Assembly: GCA_026417155.1 (NCBI GenBank)
Contig: JAOADU010000088.1
Span: 1 to 32,664 of the forward strand
Reading direction: 5' to 3'
Length of the DNA stretch: 32,664 nt
Origin: Bacteroidales bacterium
Lineage (GTDB): Bacteria; Bacteroidota; Bacteroidia; Bacteroidales; GWA2-32-17
Shown here: positions 6,131-14,198 of the stretch, in pieces
Numbering within the stretch: position 1 is the first letter of the stretch
How the letters are laid out: every line of letters begins with the position of its first letter
Notes under the pieces: model-generated
Database searches by the model: none
The model's input: the letters and a program-made list of their open reading frames with translations, nothing else
Told to the model about the DNA's origin: nothing
Position numbers and translations under genes: made by a program

Positions 6131-8458
6131 TTAGAACGGATAACCTATACCAATGTTAAAGTTAAAATCATCTTGTTGAAGTTTTCTTTGAACAAAAAGC
6201 CATTGTTTATGTAATGGTTCGGAGGGATCTCTGCCTTTTAAAGCGAAATCTGTTCTTAAAATAAAAAATCCGAAATTGAATCGAATACCAATACCATAGC
6301 CTAAAGCTAAGTCGTAAAAAAATCTGTTTATATTAAAGTAGCCCAAATTATCGGGTCCTTTTTTTCTTATGTTCCAAATATTTCCGATGTCAACAAATAA
6401 AGCTGGTTCTATAGTCCAGAAAAGTTTAAATCTATATTCGAGATTTCCTTCTAATTTTATATCCCCGGTTTGATTAAAGATATTTCCTTGTGTTGTGTCG
6501 GCTAAGCTGCCAGGTCCTAAACTACGAACTGTCCATGCTCGGATACTGCTAGCGCCACCCGAAAAGTATCGCTTGTTGAATGGTAAAACTTCAGAATTGC
6601 CATAAGGGAAGCCAGCACCTCCGTAAAACCTATATACTAGCTTCGATGTTTTGCTAATAAAACGGTAATAGCGATAATCAACATCAGCGCGAATAAATTG
6701 TGAATATGGAACTTCTAAAATTTGATATGTTCCATTTTCGTTAGTATCGCTCCATTGCTTAAAAAAAGTAAAGAGAATGTTACCTGAAGTTTCAAACTTG
6801 CTTCGCAAGAAGACTGAATTTAATTTTTTTCGTCCGACTTTATTATTGTTGTAAATAAAACCATACGATGTAATGGTTTCCATGTGGTTTTCATAACTAT
6901 TTTCGAGAAATGTACCGCGAATAACTCTTCTAAATCTCCAGGAAATAAAAGGAATGCGTACATAGTTGAGTTCTATAGGATTAACAAAATGTTTTAAATT
7001 CTTGTTTCCGCTCCATTCATAGCCAAATGTTAAGGTGGTAACTGTACGCGTGTAATCGGGTCGTTGTTGAAAATTGTAAGCTGCCTGCATTTGAGTTGTA
7101 GGATTGTTATATTTAATAAAATTGTCGGAAATAAAAGGAAACAGAAATGAAGGGAAACGTATTCGGGCATTAACGCCAGATTCTATAGCATTAAAAGGCA
7201 AGTATTCCTGAATTTGTTCATTATTTTGCTGAACAACAGCTGTTTGACGTTCGATAGATCCATTAATTCCGATAAACAAATTTTGAGCACCGCCAAATAC
7301 ATTTCTGTTTGTATAAAGCAAATTTCCTGCAATGCCCAAATTACCCGACGAGTTTGTTCCTTCTGCTTCTATTTGATATGTTTGACGAGGTAAGGGAGAT
7401 AGTTGAATAAAAGCATTTAGTTTTCTGGTGTTGCCCGATTCATTAAACTGAATATTAATAAGTTTAAAGTTTTGAAGTGACATGAATTTATCGTAGGTAA
7501 CTTGTGCATCTTTTTGACTATAAATGCTGTTGGGTTGAATAAAATTCATTCGGTTTATAAGAGAAGGTTTGTATGCTAATTTACCCGTACCTATTAAATA
7601 TAAATTTTGGTAATTTGTTGTATCTAATGTAGCAATGTATTCTTGACGGTTTTGTGTAGCCAATTTAGCATTATAGTTGTAGAAAACAAACACGCTATCA
7701 ATAAAAAATATTTGATGTGGTAGTTCTATAATTGTGCCATTTGCAAGTTGTTTTTGTGATGGAAGGATTTTTCCTGTTATATTCGCTTTAAAATTTCCTA
7801 CTGTTGTGTCAACTTCATAAATGATATAATCTTTGGTAAAATAATAATAACCTTTGTTTTTTAAGTATTCGGTTATACGCATTCGCTCCTGTTGCAAAAT
7901 ATCTTCGTCGAGGATAGAATTTTTTTTAATTAGTGATTGAGCAACCGCTTCTTTTAAATAAATACCAAGTTGCGGGTCGTTAGTATTCCAACTTATTTGT
8001 TGAATAGTATATGGATTACCTGTCTTTATCCGATATTCAACGATTGCTTTCTTTTTTCGTTTAATGATAGTATCGCTAATTTGGGTATAGTAATATCCTT
8101 TGCTTTTTAGGTATATGCTCAATTGTTGTTTAGATCTTTTAATCAGGTATTCATTAACTAAAACAGGTGGTTCGCCGACAATTGATCCTATTTTCTTTTT
8201 CCAGTTTCGTTCTTTACCTATGTTCGATAAATTATAAACATACAGGTGAAATGGAACAATCCAAAATATTTTTTTATTTGGTTTAGGTTGAATATAAGTT
8301 TCTAAGTCGCTAAGAGAAATTTTACTGTTATCAATTTTAACAGAATTTTTTTTTAGTAACCATTCGTTTTCAGGTACAAAACGGGTAGTTCGACAACTAT
8401 AAAGAATTAAAAATATAAGAGCAAAATGTAATAATTTTTTATATTCAGAAAAAAACAT
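6131..8458 (-). CDS. tamL: TamL-like lipidated Omp85-family outer-membrane protein
   Basis: The 775-residue protein begins with a lipoprotein signal peptide ending in LYSC (lipidated Cys22), followed by RFVPENEWLLKKN, the usual start of TamA/BamA-like lipoproteins in Bacteroidota. Residues about 30-340 form periplasmic POTRA-type repeats with YLKSKGYYYTQISD and YLKNKGYYYFTKDY. Residues about 370-775 form the surface-antigen (D15) barrel, with FSGGASSIRAWTVRSLGPG as its conserved segment and a C-terminal strand ending in GIGYPF. Omp85 proteins insert or export outer-membrane proteins. The TamL form works with TamB in Bacteroidota, but no TamB gene is in this window. It follows a lipoprotein gene by 23 bases on the same strand. 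Confidence 0.85.
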   Translation of the reverse strand: MFFSEYKKLLHFALIFLILYSCRTTRFVPENEWLLKKNSVKIDNSKISLSDLETYIQPKPNKKIFWIVPFHLYVYNLSNIGKERNWKKKIGSIVGEPPVLVNEYLIKRSKQQLSIYLKSKGYYYTQISDTIIKRKKKAIVEYRIKTGNPYTIQQISWNTNDPQLGIYLKEAVAQSLIKKNSILDEDILQQERMRITEYLKNKGYYYFTKDYIIYEVDTTVGNFKANITGKILPSQKQLANGTIIELPHQIFFIDSVFVFYNYNAKLATQNRQEYIATLDTTNYQNLYLIGTGKLAYKPSLINRMNFIQPNSIYSQKDAQVTYDKFMSLQNFKLINIQFNESGNTRKLNAFIQLSPLPRQTYQIEAEGTNSSGNLGIAGNLLYTNRNVFGGAQNLFIGINGSIERQTAVVQQNNEQIQEYLPFNAIESGVNARIRFPSFLFPFISDNFIKYNNPTTQMQAAYNFQQRPDYTRTVTTLTFGYEWSGNKNLKHFVNPIELNYVRIPFISWRFRRVIRGTFLENSYENHMETITSYGFIYNNNKVGRKKLNSVFLRSKFETSGNILFTFFKQWSDTNENGTYQILEVPYSQFIRADVDYRYYRFISKTSKLVYRFYGGAGFPYGNSEVLPFNKRYFSGGASSIRAWTVRSLGPGSLADTTQGNIFNQTGDIKLEGNLEYRFKLFWTIEPALFVDIGNIWNIRKKGPDNLGYFNINRFFYDLALGYGIGIRFNFGFFILRTDFALKGRDPSEPLHKQWLFVQRKLQQDDFNFNIGIGYPF

Positions 8459-8481
8459 TCATTGAAGAAAAATGTGTGTCT

Positions 8482-9291
8482 TTAATTTTTAGGTAAAAGA
8501 CGCATTTGTTCAACTCCTTTCTCAGTGTATGATTGACCTATACTAGCCGAATCATTAGAAATATAGGTTGTTTGAATTAAATTATCAACAAGACGTTCGG
8601 CTACTATTTTTTTATTTCTGAGCTCACGTAATTCCCAAACTTGTGCATATTCTCCGTTTGCAAACTTTTTTTCATTGGTTACACGTGACGATGTGTAGGT
8701 GTTTGAAATGGTTTGACCTTCTTCATTTACTTTTCTGATTGTATGAACGGTTAACACGTCAGTATTATACGATTCGTAAATAAACGATATTCGTTCTTTA
8801 TCTTTATATTTATTTAAGCCATTTTTTTCAACTCTGCCCAAAAAATTCCATGTTCCTGTGGCTCTATCGGTAAACGTTTGTACTTTTTTGTCGTATGTTG
8901 TAACATTAGTATTTTCATCAACAGTAATTTTTTCAATTATGAGTTCATAGTTGAGCAAATATTTCATTTTACTATTTTTATCGAAATTGTATTCCGACTC
9001 TTTTAGAACACCGTATATTACAATAGTTGTATCGTGAGGCGTATCAATCGAATCGACAGTTAGCGTAACTTTATCGCCTTCAATAACAAATTTTCTTTTT
9101 GCTTTGTAGCTATTTTGAAACTTTTGGAACAGTTGGCTATCGAAAAAATCAATTTTCCAATCTCCCGTAACTCGTGCTTTTCTGGAAAGTAAAGAAAAAA
9201 ATGGATCGTCTTCGCCACGCTTACAACCATTAAAAACAGCAATAACTGTCAATGCAACAAACAAAATGGTTAAGCCTTTTTTATTTTTCAT
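8482..9291 (-). CDS. Lipoprotein of unknown function
   Basis: The 269-residue protein has a basic start (MKNKKG), a hydrophobic stretch to about residue 20 and FNGC with Cys23 as the likely lipidation site; Phe at -3 is slightly unusual. The mature part is rich in beta-strand-like alternation. It includes RKARVTGDWKIDFFDSQL and repeated charged/Thr segments such as TIVIYGVLKES and DRATGTWNFLGRVEKNG, a lipocalin-like style often seen in Bacteroidota lipoproteins that begin with a GxW motif. I do not recognise a specific family. It lies 23 bases before the TamL-like gene and is probably co-transcribed with it, so it may be an outer-membrane accessory protein. Confidence 0.7.
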   Translation of the reverse strand: MKNKKGLTILFVALTVIAVFNGCKRGEDDPFFSLLSRKARVTGDWKIDFFDSQLFQKFQNSYKAKRKFVIEGDKVTLTVDSIDTPHDTTIVIYGVLKESEYNFDKNSKMKYLLNYELIIEKITVDENTNVTTYDKKVQTFTDRATGTWNFLGRVEKNGLNKYKDKERISFIYESYNTDVLTVHTIRKVNEEGQTISNTYTSSRVTNEKKFANGEYAQVWELRELRNKKIVAERLVDNLIQTTYISNDSASIGQSYTEKGVEQMRLLPKN

Positions 9292-9350
9292 ATAATAAAT
9301 ATTTGATATTCAATTAATTGTTAATATTTGATGTTTTTTTAACCGTTGGG

Positions 9351-9371
9351 TAAAATTATTTAATAATTTTA
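9351..9371. repeat. AT-only 21-base palindrome upstream of the lipoprotein gene
   Basis: TAAAATTATT-T-AATAATTTTA is a perfect palindrome around one central base in the 177-base gap between the terminator and the lipoprotein ATG. It could be an operator, but in such AT-rich DNA chance is a serious alternative. Nothing else in this gap stands out. Confidence 0.3.
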
Positions 9372-9468
9372 TATTGACAAAATTTATATCAAAAAAATGT
9401 TGATTTTTGTAAAAAAAATGTTGATAACTTGTTAATAAGTAAGGTAAGTAAAAGAAAATCAATAAAAT

Positions 9469-9496
9469 AAAAAAGCCAGCAAAGCTGGCTTTTTTT
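9469..9496. terminator. Rho-independent terminator after the thioredoxin pair
   Basis: AAAAAAGCCAGC-AAA-GCTGGCTTTTTT forms a perfect stem with A and T tracts on either side, so it works in both directions. It lies 17 bases beyond the stop of the exported thioredoxin gene and insulates it from the lipoprotein gene that follows on the same strand. Confidence 0.9.
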
Positions 9497-9512
9497 AAGA
9501 AAGTTGTATTGT

Positions 9513-9959
9513 TTATTTGCTTACTTTTAAAACAGTTTTAATTTGTTTTTCGTATTCTTCTTTAGGATGTGCACCAATAAGCATTTGCGGTTGGCCACTA
9601 ACAGGAATAAATAAAACAGCTGGAATGCTTTGTATACCAAATACTTGGGCGAGTTCTTGTTCTTTGTCAGTATTCACTTTGTATACATGTAGCTTCCCTT
9701 TATAATCTTTTTGAATGGCTTCGAGGTGTGGGGCTATCATTTTGCATGGGCGACACCAATCGGCATAAAAATCAATAATGGCTGGTAATTTTCCTTTATA
9801 ATTCCAGGTTTTTGATTTCGAATAATCAAATATTTTTTGTTTAAATGTAGCAGCGGTTAAATGTTCAATACTACTACTCGAATTTGTATTCGATGGGGTT
9901 GCTTGTGCCCATAATGCAAATTGCAACCCAACAAATAAAACAGTCAACAAAGTTTTCAT
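9513..9959 (-). CDS. Exported thioredoxin
   Basis: The 148-residue protein has a signal peptide (MKTLLTVLFVGLQFALWAQA, cleavage near residue 20) and a Ser/Asn/Thr-rich linker. A thioredoxin domain with the redox site W68-C69-R70-P71-C72 inside IIDFYADWCRPCKMIAP and the cis-proline region QSIPAVLF follows. It should act in the periplasm on disulfides, either reducing or maturing exported proteins; the Arg in the CRPC motif differs from the CGPC of classical TrxA. The domain is closely similar to the cytoplasmic paralogue encoded 3 bases upstream, including EQELAQVFGIQSIP and GQPQM, so a local duplication with gain of a signal peptide is likely. It is the last gene of the pair, before a strong terminator. 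Confidence 0.9.
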   Translation of the reverse strand: MKTLLTVLFVGLQFALWAQATPSNTNSSSSIEHLTAATFKQKIFDYSKSKTWNYKGKLPAIIDFYADWCRPCKMIAPHLEAIQKDYKGKLHVYKVNTDKEQELAQVFGIQSIPAVLFIPVSGQPQMLIGAHPKEEYEKQIKTVLKVSK

Positions 9960-9962
9960 AGC

Positions 9963-10340
9963 TTATTTTGTTATTATAATCGGAGGTTTAACGCCTAAAA
10001 CTTCGTCTATTGCTCTAACAAATGTTTCTTTGGGCAAAGCACCCATTGCCATTTGTGGTTGTCCATTTTTGGGAACAAACAACAATGAAGGAATGCTTCG
10101 AATACCAAAAACCATGGCTAATTCTTGTTCTGTTTCGGTATCTACTTTATAAATATCTATTTTCCCATCATATTCTTTCGACAGTTCTTCTAAAATGGGA
10201 GCAACCATACGACAGGGAGCACACCAGTCGGCATAAAAATCAATAATGCAAGGCTTATCGCCTTCAAATTTCCATTCTTGATTTTGTTCATAATTGAACA
10301 CTTTTTCTTTAAATTCTTGGGTTGTTAAATGTTTAACCAT
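9963..10340 (-). CDS. trxA: Thioredoxin, cytoplasmic
   Basis: The 125-residue protein has no signal peptide. Its single thioredoxin domain has the active site W39-C40-A41-P42-C43 in IIDFYADWCAPCRMVAP, a cis-proline in RSIPSLLFVP and the C-terminal helix. It transfers electrons from thioredoxin reductase to protein disulfides in the cytoplasm. The CAPC centre replaces the usual CGPC. It is about 15 residues longer than E. coli TrxA, with a longer N-terminus (EFKEKVFNYEQNQEWKFEG) that the exported copy shares. A TAATTTTG box precedes it by 16 bases, and the exported copy follows after 3 bases. The trxA symbol is by domain; other thioredoxins may exist elsewhere in the genome. Confidence 0.9.
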   Translation of the reverse strand: MVKHLTTQEFKEKVFNYEQNQEWKFEGDKPCIIDFYADWCAPCRMVAPILEELSKEYDGKIDIYKVDTETEQELAMVFGIRSIPSLLFVPKNGQPQMAMGALPKETFVRAIDEVLGVKPPIIITK

Positions 10341-10356
10341 AACTAATAATTTTTTT

Positions 10357-10364
10357 CAAAATTA
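10357..10364 (-). promoter_or_regulatory. -7 box (TAATTTTG) for the thioredoxin operon
   Basis: An exact TAnnTTTG match on the minus strand, 16 bases from the ATG at 10340. A TTTG lies 24 bases further upstream (10389-10392, in the loop of the palindrome at 10379-10402), which is longer than the common 19-21 spacing. Confidence 0.45.
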
Positions 10365-10378
10365 ATTCATTTTATTGA

Positions 10379-10402
10379 ATGCACATATCAAAATATGTGC
10401 AT
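10379..10402. promoter_or_regulatory. Perfect palindrome in the trx/cca divergent promoter region
   Basis: ATGCACATAT-CAAA-ATATGTGCAT has ten paired bases per arm and a 4-base centre. It lies between the divergent thioredoxin and CCA-enzyme genes and overlaps the expected -33 region of the thioredoxin promoter. It is a candidate regulator-binding site; a transcribed hairpin is less likely given the promoter positions. Confidence 0.5.
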
Positions 10403-10447
10403 ATTTTCAAATTATAACTATTATTTTATTTTTTTTAACATTCTATG

Positions 10448-10455
10448 TAATTTTG
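10448..10455 (+). promoter_or_regulatory. -7 box (TAATTTTG) just before cca
   Basis: An exact TAnnTTTG match whose last base is 9 bases before the ATG at 10465. This implies a nearly leaderless mRNA and argues against the longer upstream TTG start. No TTTG box lies at the expected upstream position. Confidence 0.45.
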
Positions 10456-10464
10456 TCATTCAAA

Positions 10465-11892
10465 ATGTATTTACCGCTAAACGATAGGATTTTTAAAGTT
10501 ATCGCAGAATTAGCAAAAATACACAACATAGAAGTTTATGTTGTAGGAGGTTATGTAAGAGATTTGTTATTAGAAAAAAAGTCGAAAGATATTGATATTC
10601 TGGTTGTTGGCGATGGGATTTATTTTGCCGAACAAGTTGCTCGTGTTTTAGATGCAAAACATTTTACTATATTTAAAACTTATGGCACAGCTCAAATTAA
10701 ATATCGCAATTATGAAATTGAGTTTGTTGGTGCACGAAAAGAAAGTTATAGGTTTGAAAGCAGAAATCCTTCAATAGAGCAGGGAACATTTGAAGATGAC
10801 ATTAATCGTCGCGATTTTACAATAAATGCAATGGCTATATCGCTAAATTCGGATAATTTGGGTGAAGTAATTGATATTCATGGTGGAATAAACGATTTAA
10901 AGAAGAAAATAATTCGCACAACTGGAAATTCCGATATCATTTTCTCTGACGATCCTTTGCGCATGCTAAGAGCTATTCGATTTGCTTCTCAATTAAATTT
11001 TACAATAGACGAGCAAACCTTTGAAGGCATTAAAAAGAATGCTTATCGAATTGAAATTATCACAAAAGAAAGAATAGTTGATGAACTGAATAAGATTTTA
11101 CTATCCACACTTCCTTCGTATGGTTTTATTTTACTTGATGAGTCGGGCCTGCTATCATTAATTTTACCTGAAATATCGAAGCTAAAAGGGGTAGAAAAGA
11201 ATGAGGGAAAAACACATAAAGACAATTTTTATCATACTTTACAAGTTGTAGATCAATTGCGTTCCCGCACCGATAAGTTGTGGTTGTTATGGGCAGGCTT
11301 ATTACATGATGTGGGGAAGTTTCAGACTAAAAAATTCCAACCTGGTGTTGGATGGACATTTCATGGTCATGAAGTTGTGGGGGCACATCTGGTTGAAAGA
11401 ATTTTTAAACGGATGAAAATGCCTACACAAGAAACCATGCCTTATGTTAAAAAATTAGTAATGTTGCATTTGCGACCTATTTCACTAGTAAAAGAGGAAG
11501 TAACCGATTCGGCAGTACGAAGGTTGATATTTGAAGCAGGCGACGACCTAGACGATTTACTTATGTTGGCAGAAGCCGATATTACATCAAAAAATGAACA
11601 AAAAGTAAGATTATATTTAAAAAATTTTAAACTACTACGCGAAAAAATAATTGACATAGAAGAGAAAGATAAAATACGAAATTTTCAACCTCCTGTTTCG
11701 GGCGAAGAAATAATGCAGTGGTTTAATCTTTCACCTTGTAAAACAGTAGGAGATTTAAAAAACAAAATTAAAGATGCAATTTTGGACGGAATAATACCAA
11801 ATGAACGTAAAGCAGCTATCGAATATCTACTAAAAATAGCAGAAGAGTTGAACTTGGTAGCTGATGAAAACAAAATTAACTGGGAAAAGTAA
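10465..11892 (+). CDS. cca: CCA tRNA nucleotidyltransferase with HD domain
   Basis: The enzyme adds or repairs the 3' CCA end of tRNAs using CTP and ATP. The N-terminal polymerase domain shows VYVVGGYVRDLLL (nucleotide-binding GG and Arg) and SKDIDILVVG (metal-binding DxD). NRRDFTINAMAI and DDPLRMLRAIRFA follow, which are the base-selecting motifs of class II enzymes. Around residues 245-330 there is an HD phosphohydrolase domain (LLHDVGKF, HGHEVVGAHL), common in bacterial Cca. The frame is open from a TTG at 10375, but that would add 30 hydrophobic residues and swallow the promoter box, so the ATG at 10465 (MYLPLNDRIF, 475 residues) is chosen. It converges with the sugar transferase gene, with 3 bases between their stops. 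Confidence 0.93.
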   Translation: MYLPLNDRIFKVIAELAKIHNIEVYVVGGYVRDLLLEKKSKDIDILVVGDGIYFAEQVARVLDAKHFTIFKTYGTAQIKYRNYEIEFVGARKESYRFESRNPSIEQGTFEDDINRRDFTINAMAISLNSDNLGEVIDIHGGINDLKKKIIRTTGNSDIIFSDDPLRMLRAIRFASQLNFTIDEQTFEGIKKNAYRIEIITKERIVDELNKILLSTLPSYGFILLDESGLLSLILPEISKLKGVEKNEGKTHKDNFYHTLQVVDQLRSRTDKLWLLWAGLLHDVGKFQTKKFQPGVGWTFHGHEVVGAHLVERIFKRMKMPTQETMPYVKKLVMLHLRPISLVKEEVTDSAVRRLIFEAGDDLDDLLMLAEADITSKNEQKVRLYLKNFKLLREKIIDIEEKDKIRNFQPPVSGEEIMQWFNLSPCKTVGDLKNKIKDAILDGIIPNERKAAIEYLLKIAEELNLVADENKINWEK

Positions 11893-11895
11893 CAA

Positions 11896-13311
11896 TTATT
11901 TACCTCTTCCTTGGAAAATAATTTTTATGGTATATATAAGGATTTTAAAATCTACATAAAGCGACATGTTTTCAATATAAATGAGATCGTATTTGAGTCG
12001 TTCAATCATTTGATCAACATTTTCGGCGTATCCGTATTTTACTTGTCCCCATGATGTTATGCCAGGTCTAACTTTCTGCAAATGTAAATAATGAGGTGCT
12101 TTTTTCATTATCTGGTCGATGTAATATTGCCGTTCGGGTCGAGGACCTACTAACGACATATCACCTTTTAGAACATTAAAAAATTGAGGTGTTTCGTCGA
12201 GTCGTACTTTACGCATAAATCTACCAAAAGGAGTAATGCGAGGATCGTTTTTGCTCGATAAGGCTGGTCCGTTTTTTTCGGCATCTATATACATGCTTCG
12301 AAATTTGTAAATATTAAATGGCTTTCCGTATCTTCCAATTCGTTCGTGTGTATATATAATTGGTCCTTTGGACGATAGTTTTACTCCAATAGCTAAGAAA
12401 ATATAAACGGGTATTAAAATGATGATGGCAATTATAGAGAAAACAATGTCAATAATTCGTTTTAAGTTTGCCTCAAATGGCGACATTAGGTTTCTCGATA
12501 TTTCTATAAGTGGAGCAGAATAGGGTGTAGATAATCGTACGCTACCTGTCAATATGTCATATAGCGAGGGGATGGCTTTTATCACTACATTTTTGTTCTC
12601 GATACGATTTAAAATAGCGTTAATTTGATCGTGTTCCTTTGATTCGATAGCGAGAATGATTTCTTCAATTTTATATTTATCAATAATCCAGGGCAGATCT
12701 TTAACTTCGCCAAGATGAGGCAAGTAACGTTCTATTCGGAATTTGCCTTTTTCAGTTACACTTACAAATCCTACAAACAAATTGCCATTACCTTTGGGTG
12801 CTTTTTGAAACTCTTGAAATAAATCGAACGCTTTTTTATTACTCCCAACAAGCAATGTGTTAAATCCTATCTTTCTTTGATGAATTTTTCGAATGGTTAT
12901 GGTTGTTAAAATTAATCTAGGAAAATATGTAAGCAGAAATTGTAACGAAAATAATGTAAATACTGAACGGTAATAATCGTGATAGCTAATAACATAATCG
13001 TCAAGTAATAAGATAAAGAAGAGGGCAATTGTTCCAAAAATTGTTATATAAAAAGTTTGCCATAATTCTTTGAGCCTCGACCGTCTGTATATGTCGGAAT
13101 AATAGCCAACTAAATAGTAAAGAATTATCCAAAAAATAGGAATAAGAAGTAAGCCAGCAAAGAATTTAATATCATATTGCAGTTGAATAGGATAACCAAA
13201 ATATTCGGTTTCGATGATAAGTTTTCTATAACTAAAAAATAAAAACCATGCAATTGCAGAAAAAATGAAATCGGAGGCTAAGTATTTTATGGTTTGTAAC
13301 TTCTTATTCAT
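11896..13311 (-). CDS. Undecaprenyl-phosphate sugar phosphotransferase (WbaP/WcaJ family)
   Basis: The 471-residue membrane enzyme starts surface-polysaccharide repeat units by moving a sugar-1-phosphate from a nucleotide sugar to undecaprenyl phosphate. The N-terminal half has about four membrane helices. A soluble CoA-binding-like domain follows (FNTLLVGSNKKAFDLFQEF), then a hydrophobic segment from about residue 287 and the catalytic domain. The latter shows IYKFRSMYIDAE, RLDETPQFFNVLKGDMSLVG, GPRPE and RPGITSWGQV, the standard bacterial sugar-transferase motifs with the active Asp-Glu pair. The sugar cannot be read from the sequence. It follows a lipoprotein gene by one base, so they share an mRNA, and it lies near a sugar-nucleotide oxidoreductase. 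Confidence 0.92.
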   Translation of the reverse strand: MNKKLQTIKYLASDFIFSAIAWFLFFSYRKLIIETEYFGYPIQLQYDIKFFAGLLLIPIFWIILYYLVGYYSDIYRRSRLKELWQTFYITIFGTIALFFILLLDDYVISYHDYYRSVFTLFSLQFLLTYFPRLILTTITIRKIHQRKIGFNTLLVGSNKKAFDLFQEFQKAPKGNGNLFVGFVSVTEKGKFRIERYLPHLGEVKDLPWIIDKYKIEEIILAIESKEHDQINAILNRIENKNVVIKAIPSLYDILTGSVRLSTPYSAPLIEISRNLMSPFEANLKRIIDIVFSIIAIIILIPVYIFLAIGVKLSSKGPIIYTHERIGRYGKPFNIYKFRSMYIDAEKNGPALSSKNDPRITPFGRFMRKVRLDETPQFFNVLKGDMSLVGPRPERQYYIDQIMKKAPHYLHLQKVRPGITSWGQVKYGYAENVDQMIERLKYDLIYIENMSLYVDFKILIYTIKIIFQGRGK

Positions 13312-13312
13312 T

Positions 13313-14158
13313 TTAAAAATGCAGTAATTTTAGATTGTCAATTTCTATTTCGCCTTGTGAGTAGCCATCTTGCAATACCCCTCTTATAATGACATTGTAA
13401 TCCAATGCATCCATGTTTTGTGTAACTGTGTATGTAAGATCGATGTATATATGATTAAATTTATGTGGATGTGGATTTAATACAATGATGTCGTTAGCAA
13501 CCGATGATTGTAATTTATTAACTAATAGTCCCAGTGTAAACGGGTGATTGCACCTATAATCGAGTTCAAGAAAAACAGCACTACCATTTACTGGTAGGTC
13601 GAAAGCCTCGGACGATTTGTAATAAAATTTTTGTCGTATAGCGTCAATAGTAAATTTTCCGAATTTGTTATTATTAGATGTATCGGAAACAATATACATA
13701 ACAGTATCTGAGCCAATCATACGATCGAGGCTGTATCCATTGCCCTGAAAGTCTTCAATCCATGAAAATTTGGTTTCGCTTTTATATGAAAATACTGGCG
13801 TGAGCGATAAAATTTTGCCTTCGGGTAAAATGGTGTCTATATGAATAATATTGAAAAATGGGTAAGGGGCGCGACTTGCTGCTATTCCGTTAACTTTTAT
13901 TCCAGCTCGAATAGAAACGGTATGCTTTCCCGTTTCAAGAATAGGGAAAGTAACAGGTATTTCGTATATGCCTTGTAAATTGCCATCAACATTGATCCAA
14001 ACATCGCTTATTTTGTGAGTGTTTTCCCCTTCGGTTGCTGCATCTGTTTGTAATTGAACTTGATTTATTTGAATGTATGAGGGTATTTTTTCCTTTTTGT
14101 CCCATTTAGAACAAGATAAAAATATAATACAACATATAACAAGCAGAAAAAATTTCAT
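13313..14158 (-). CDS. Lipoprotein of unknown function, linked to the sugar transferase
   Basis: From the ATG at 14158 the protein has 281 residues: MKFFLLVICCIIFLSC is a lipoprotein signal peptide with Cys16 lipidated. An ATG at 14179 in the same frame would put seven extra residues before the basic start and is less likely. The mature part looks all-beta: residues about 40-110 resemble an Ig-like or PEGA-type sheet (GIYEIPVTFPILETGKHTVS). The C-terminal half has a jelly-roll, carbohydrate-binding-like style (FSWIEDFQGNGYSLDRM, LELDYRCNHPFTLGLLV). No specific family is recognised. It ends one base before the sugar transferase start and may act at the cell surface in the same polysaccharide pathway, but that is inference. 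Confidence 0.75.
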   Translation of the reverse strand: MKFFLLVICCIIFLSCSKWDKKEKIPSYIQINQVQLQTDAATEGENTHKISDVWINVDGNLQGIYEIPVTFPILETGKHTVSIRAGIKVNGIAASRAPYPFFNIIHIDTILPEGKILSLTPVFSYKSETKFSWIEDFQGNGYSLDRMIGSDTVMYIVSDTSNNNKFGKFTIDAIRQKFYYKSSEAFDLPVNGSAVFLELDYRCNHPFTLGLLVNKLQSSVANDIIVLNPHPHKFNHIYIDLTYTVTQNMDALDYNVIIRGVLQDGYSQGEIEIDNLKLLHF

Positions 14159-14180
14159 ACTGCATAAAACGAAAAACATG

Positions 14181-14188
14181 CAAAGATA
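14181..14188 (-). promoter_or_regulatory. -7 box (TATCTTTG) for the lipoprotein/sugar transferase pair
   Basis: An exact TAnnTTTG match on the minus strand in the 40-base gap after the oxidoreductase gene, 22 bases before the ATG at 14158. The upstream box is not apparent, so read-through from the oxidoreductase gene is also possible. Confidence 0.4.
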
Positions 14189-14198
14189 TTGTATTTTT

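Noticed and set aside
10375-10464. Upstream TTG start for the CCA enzyme.
   Set aside because: It would add 30 hydrophobic residues unlike the family and include the palindrome and the promoter box; the ATG at 10465 fits better.
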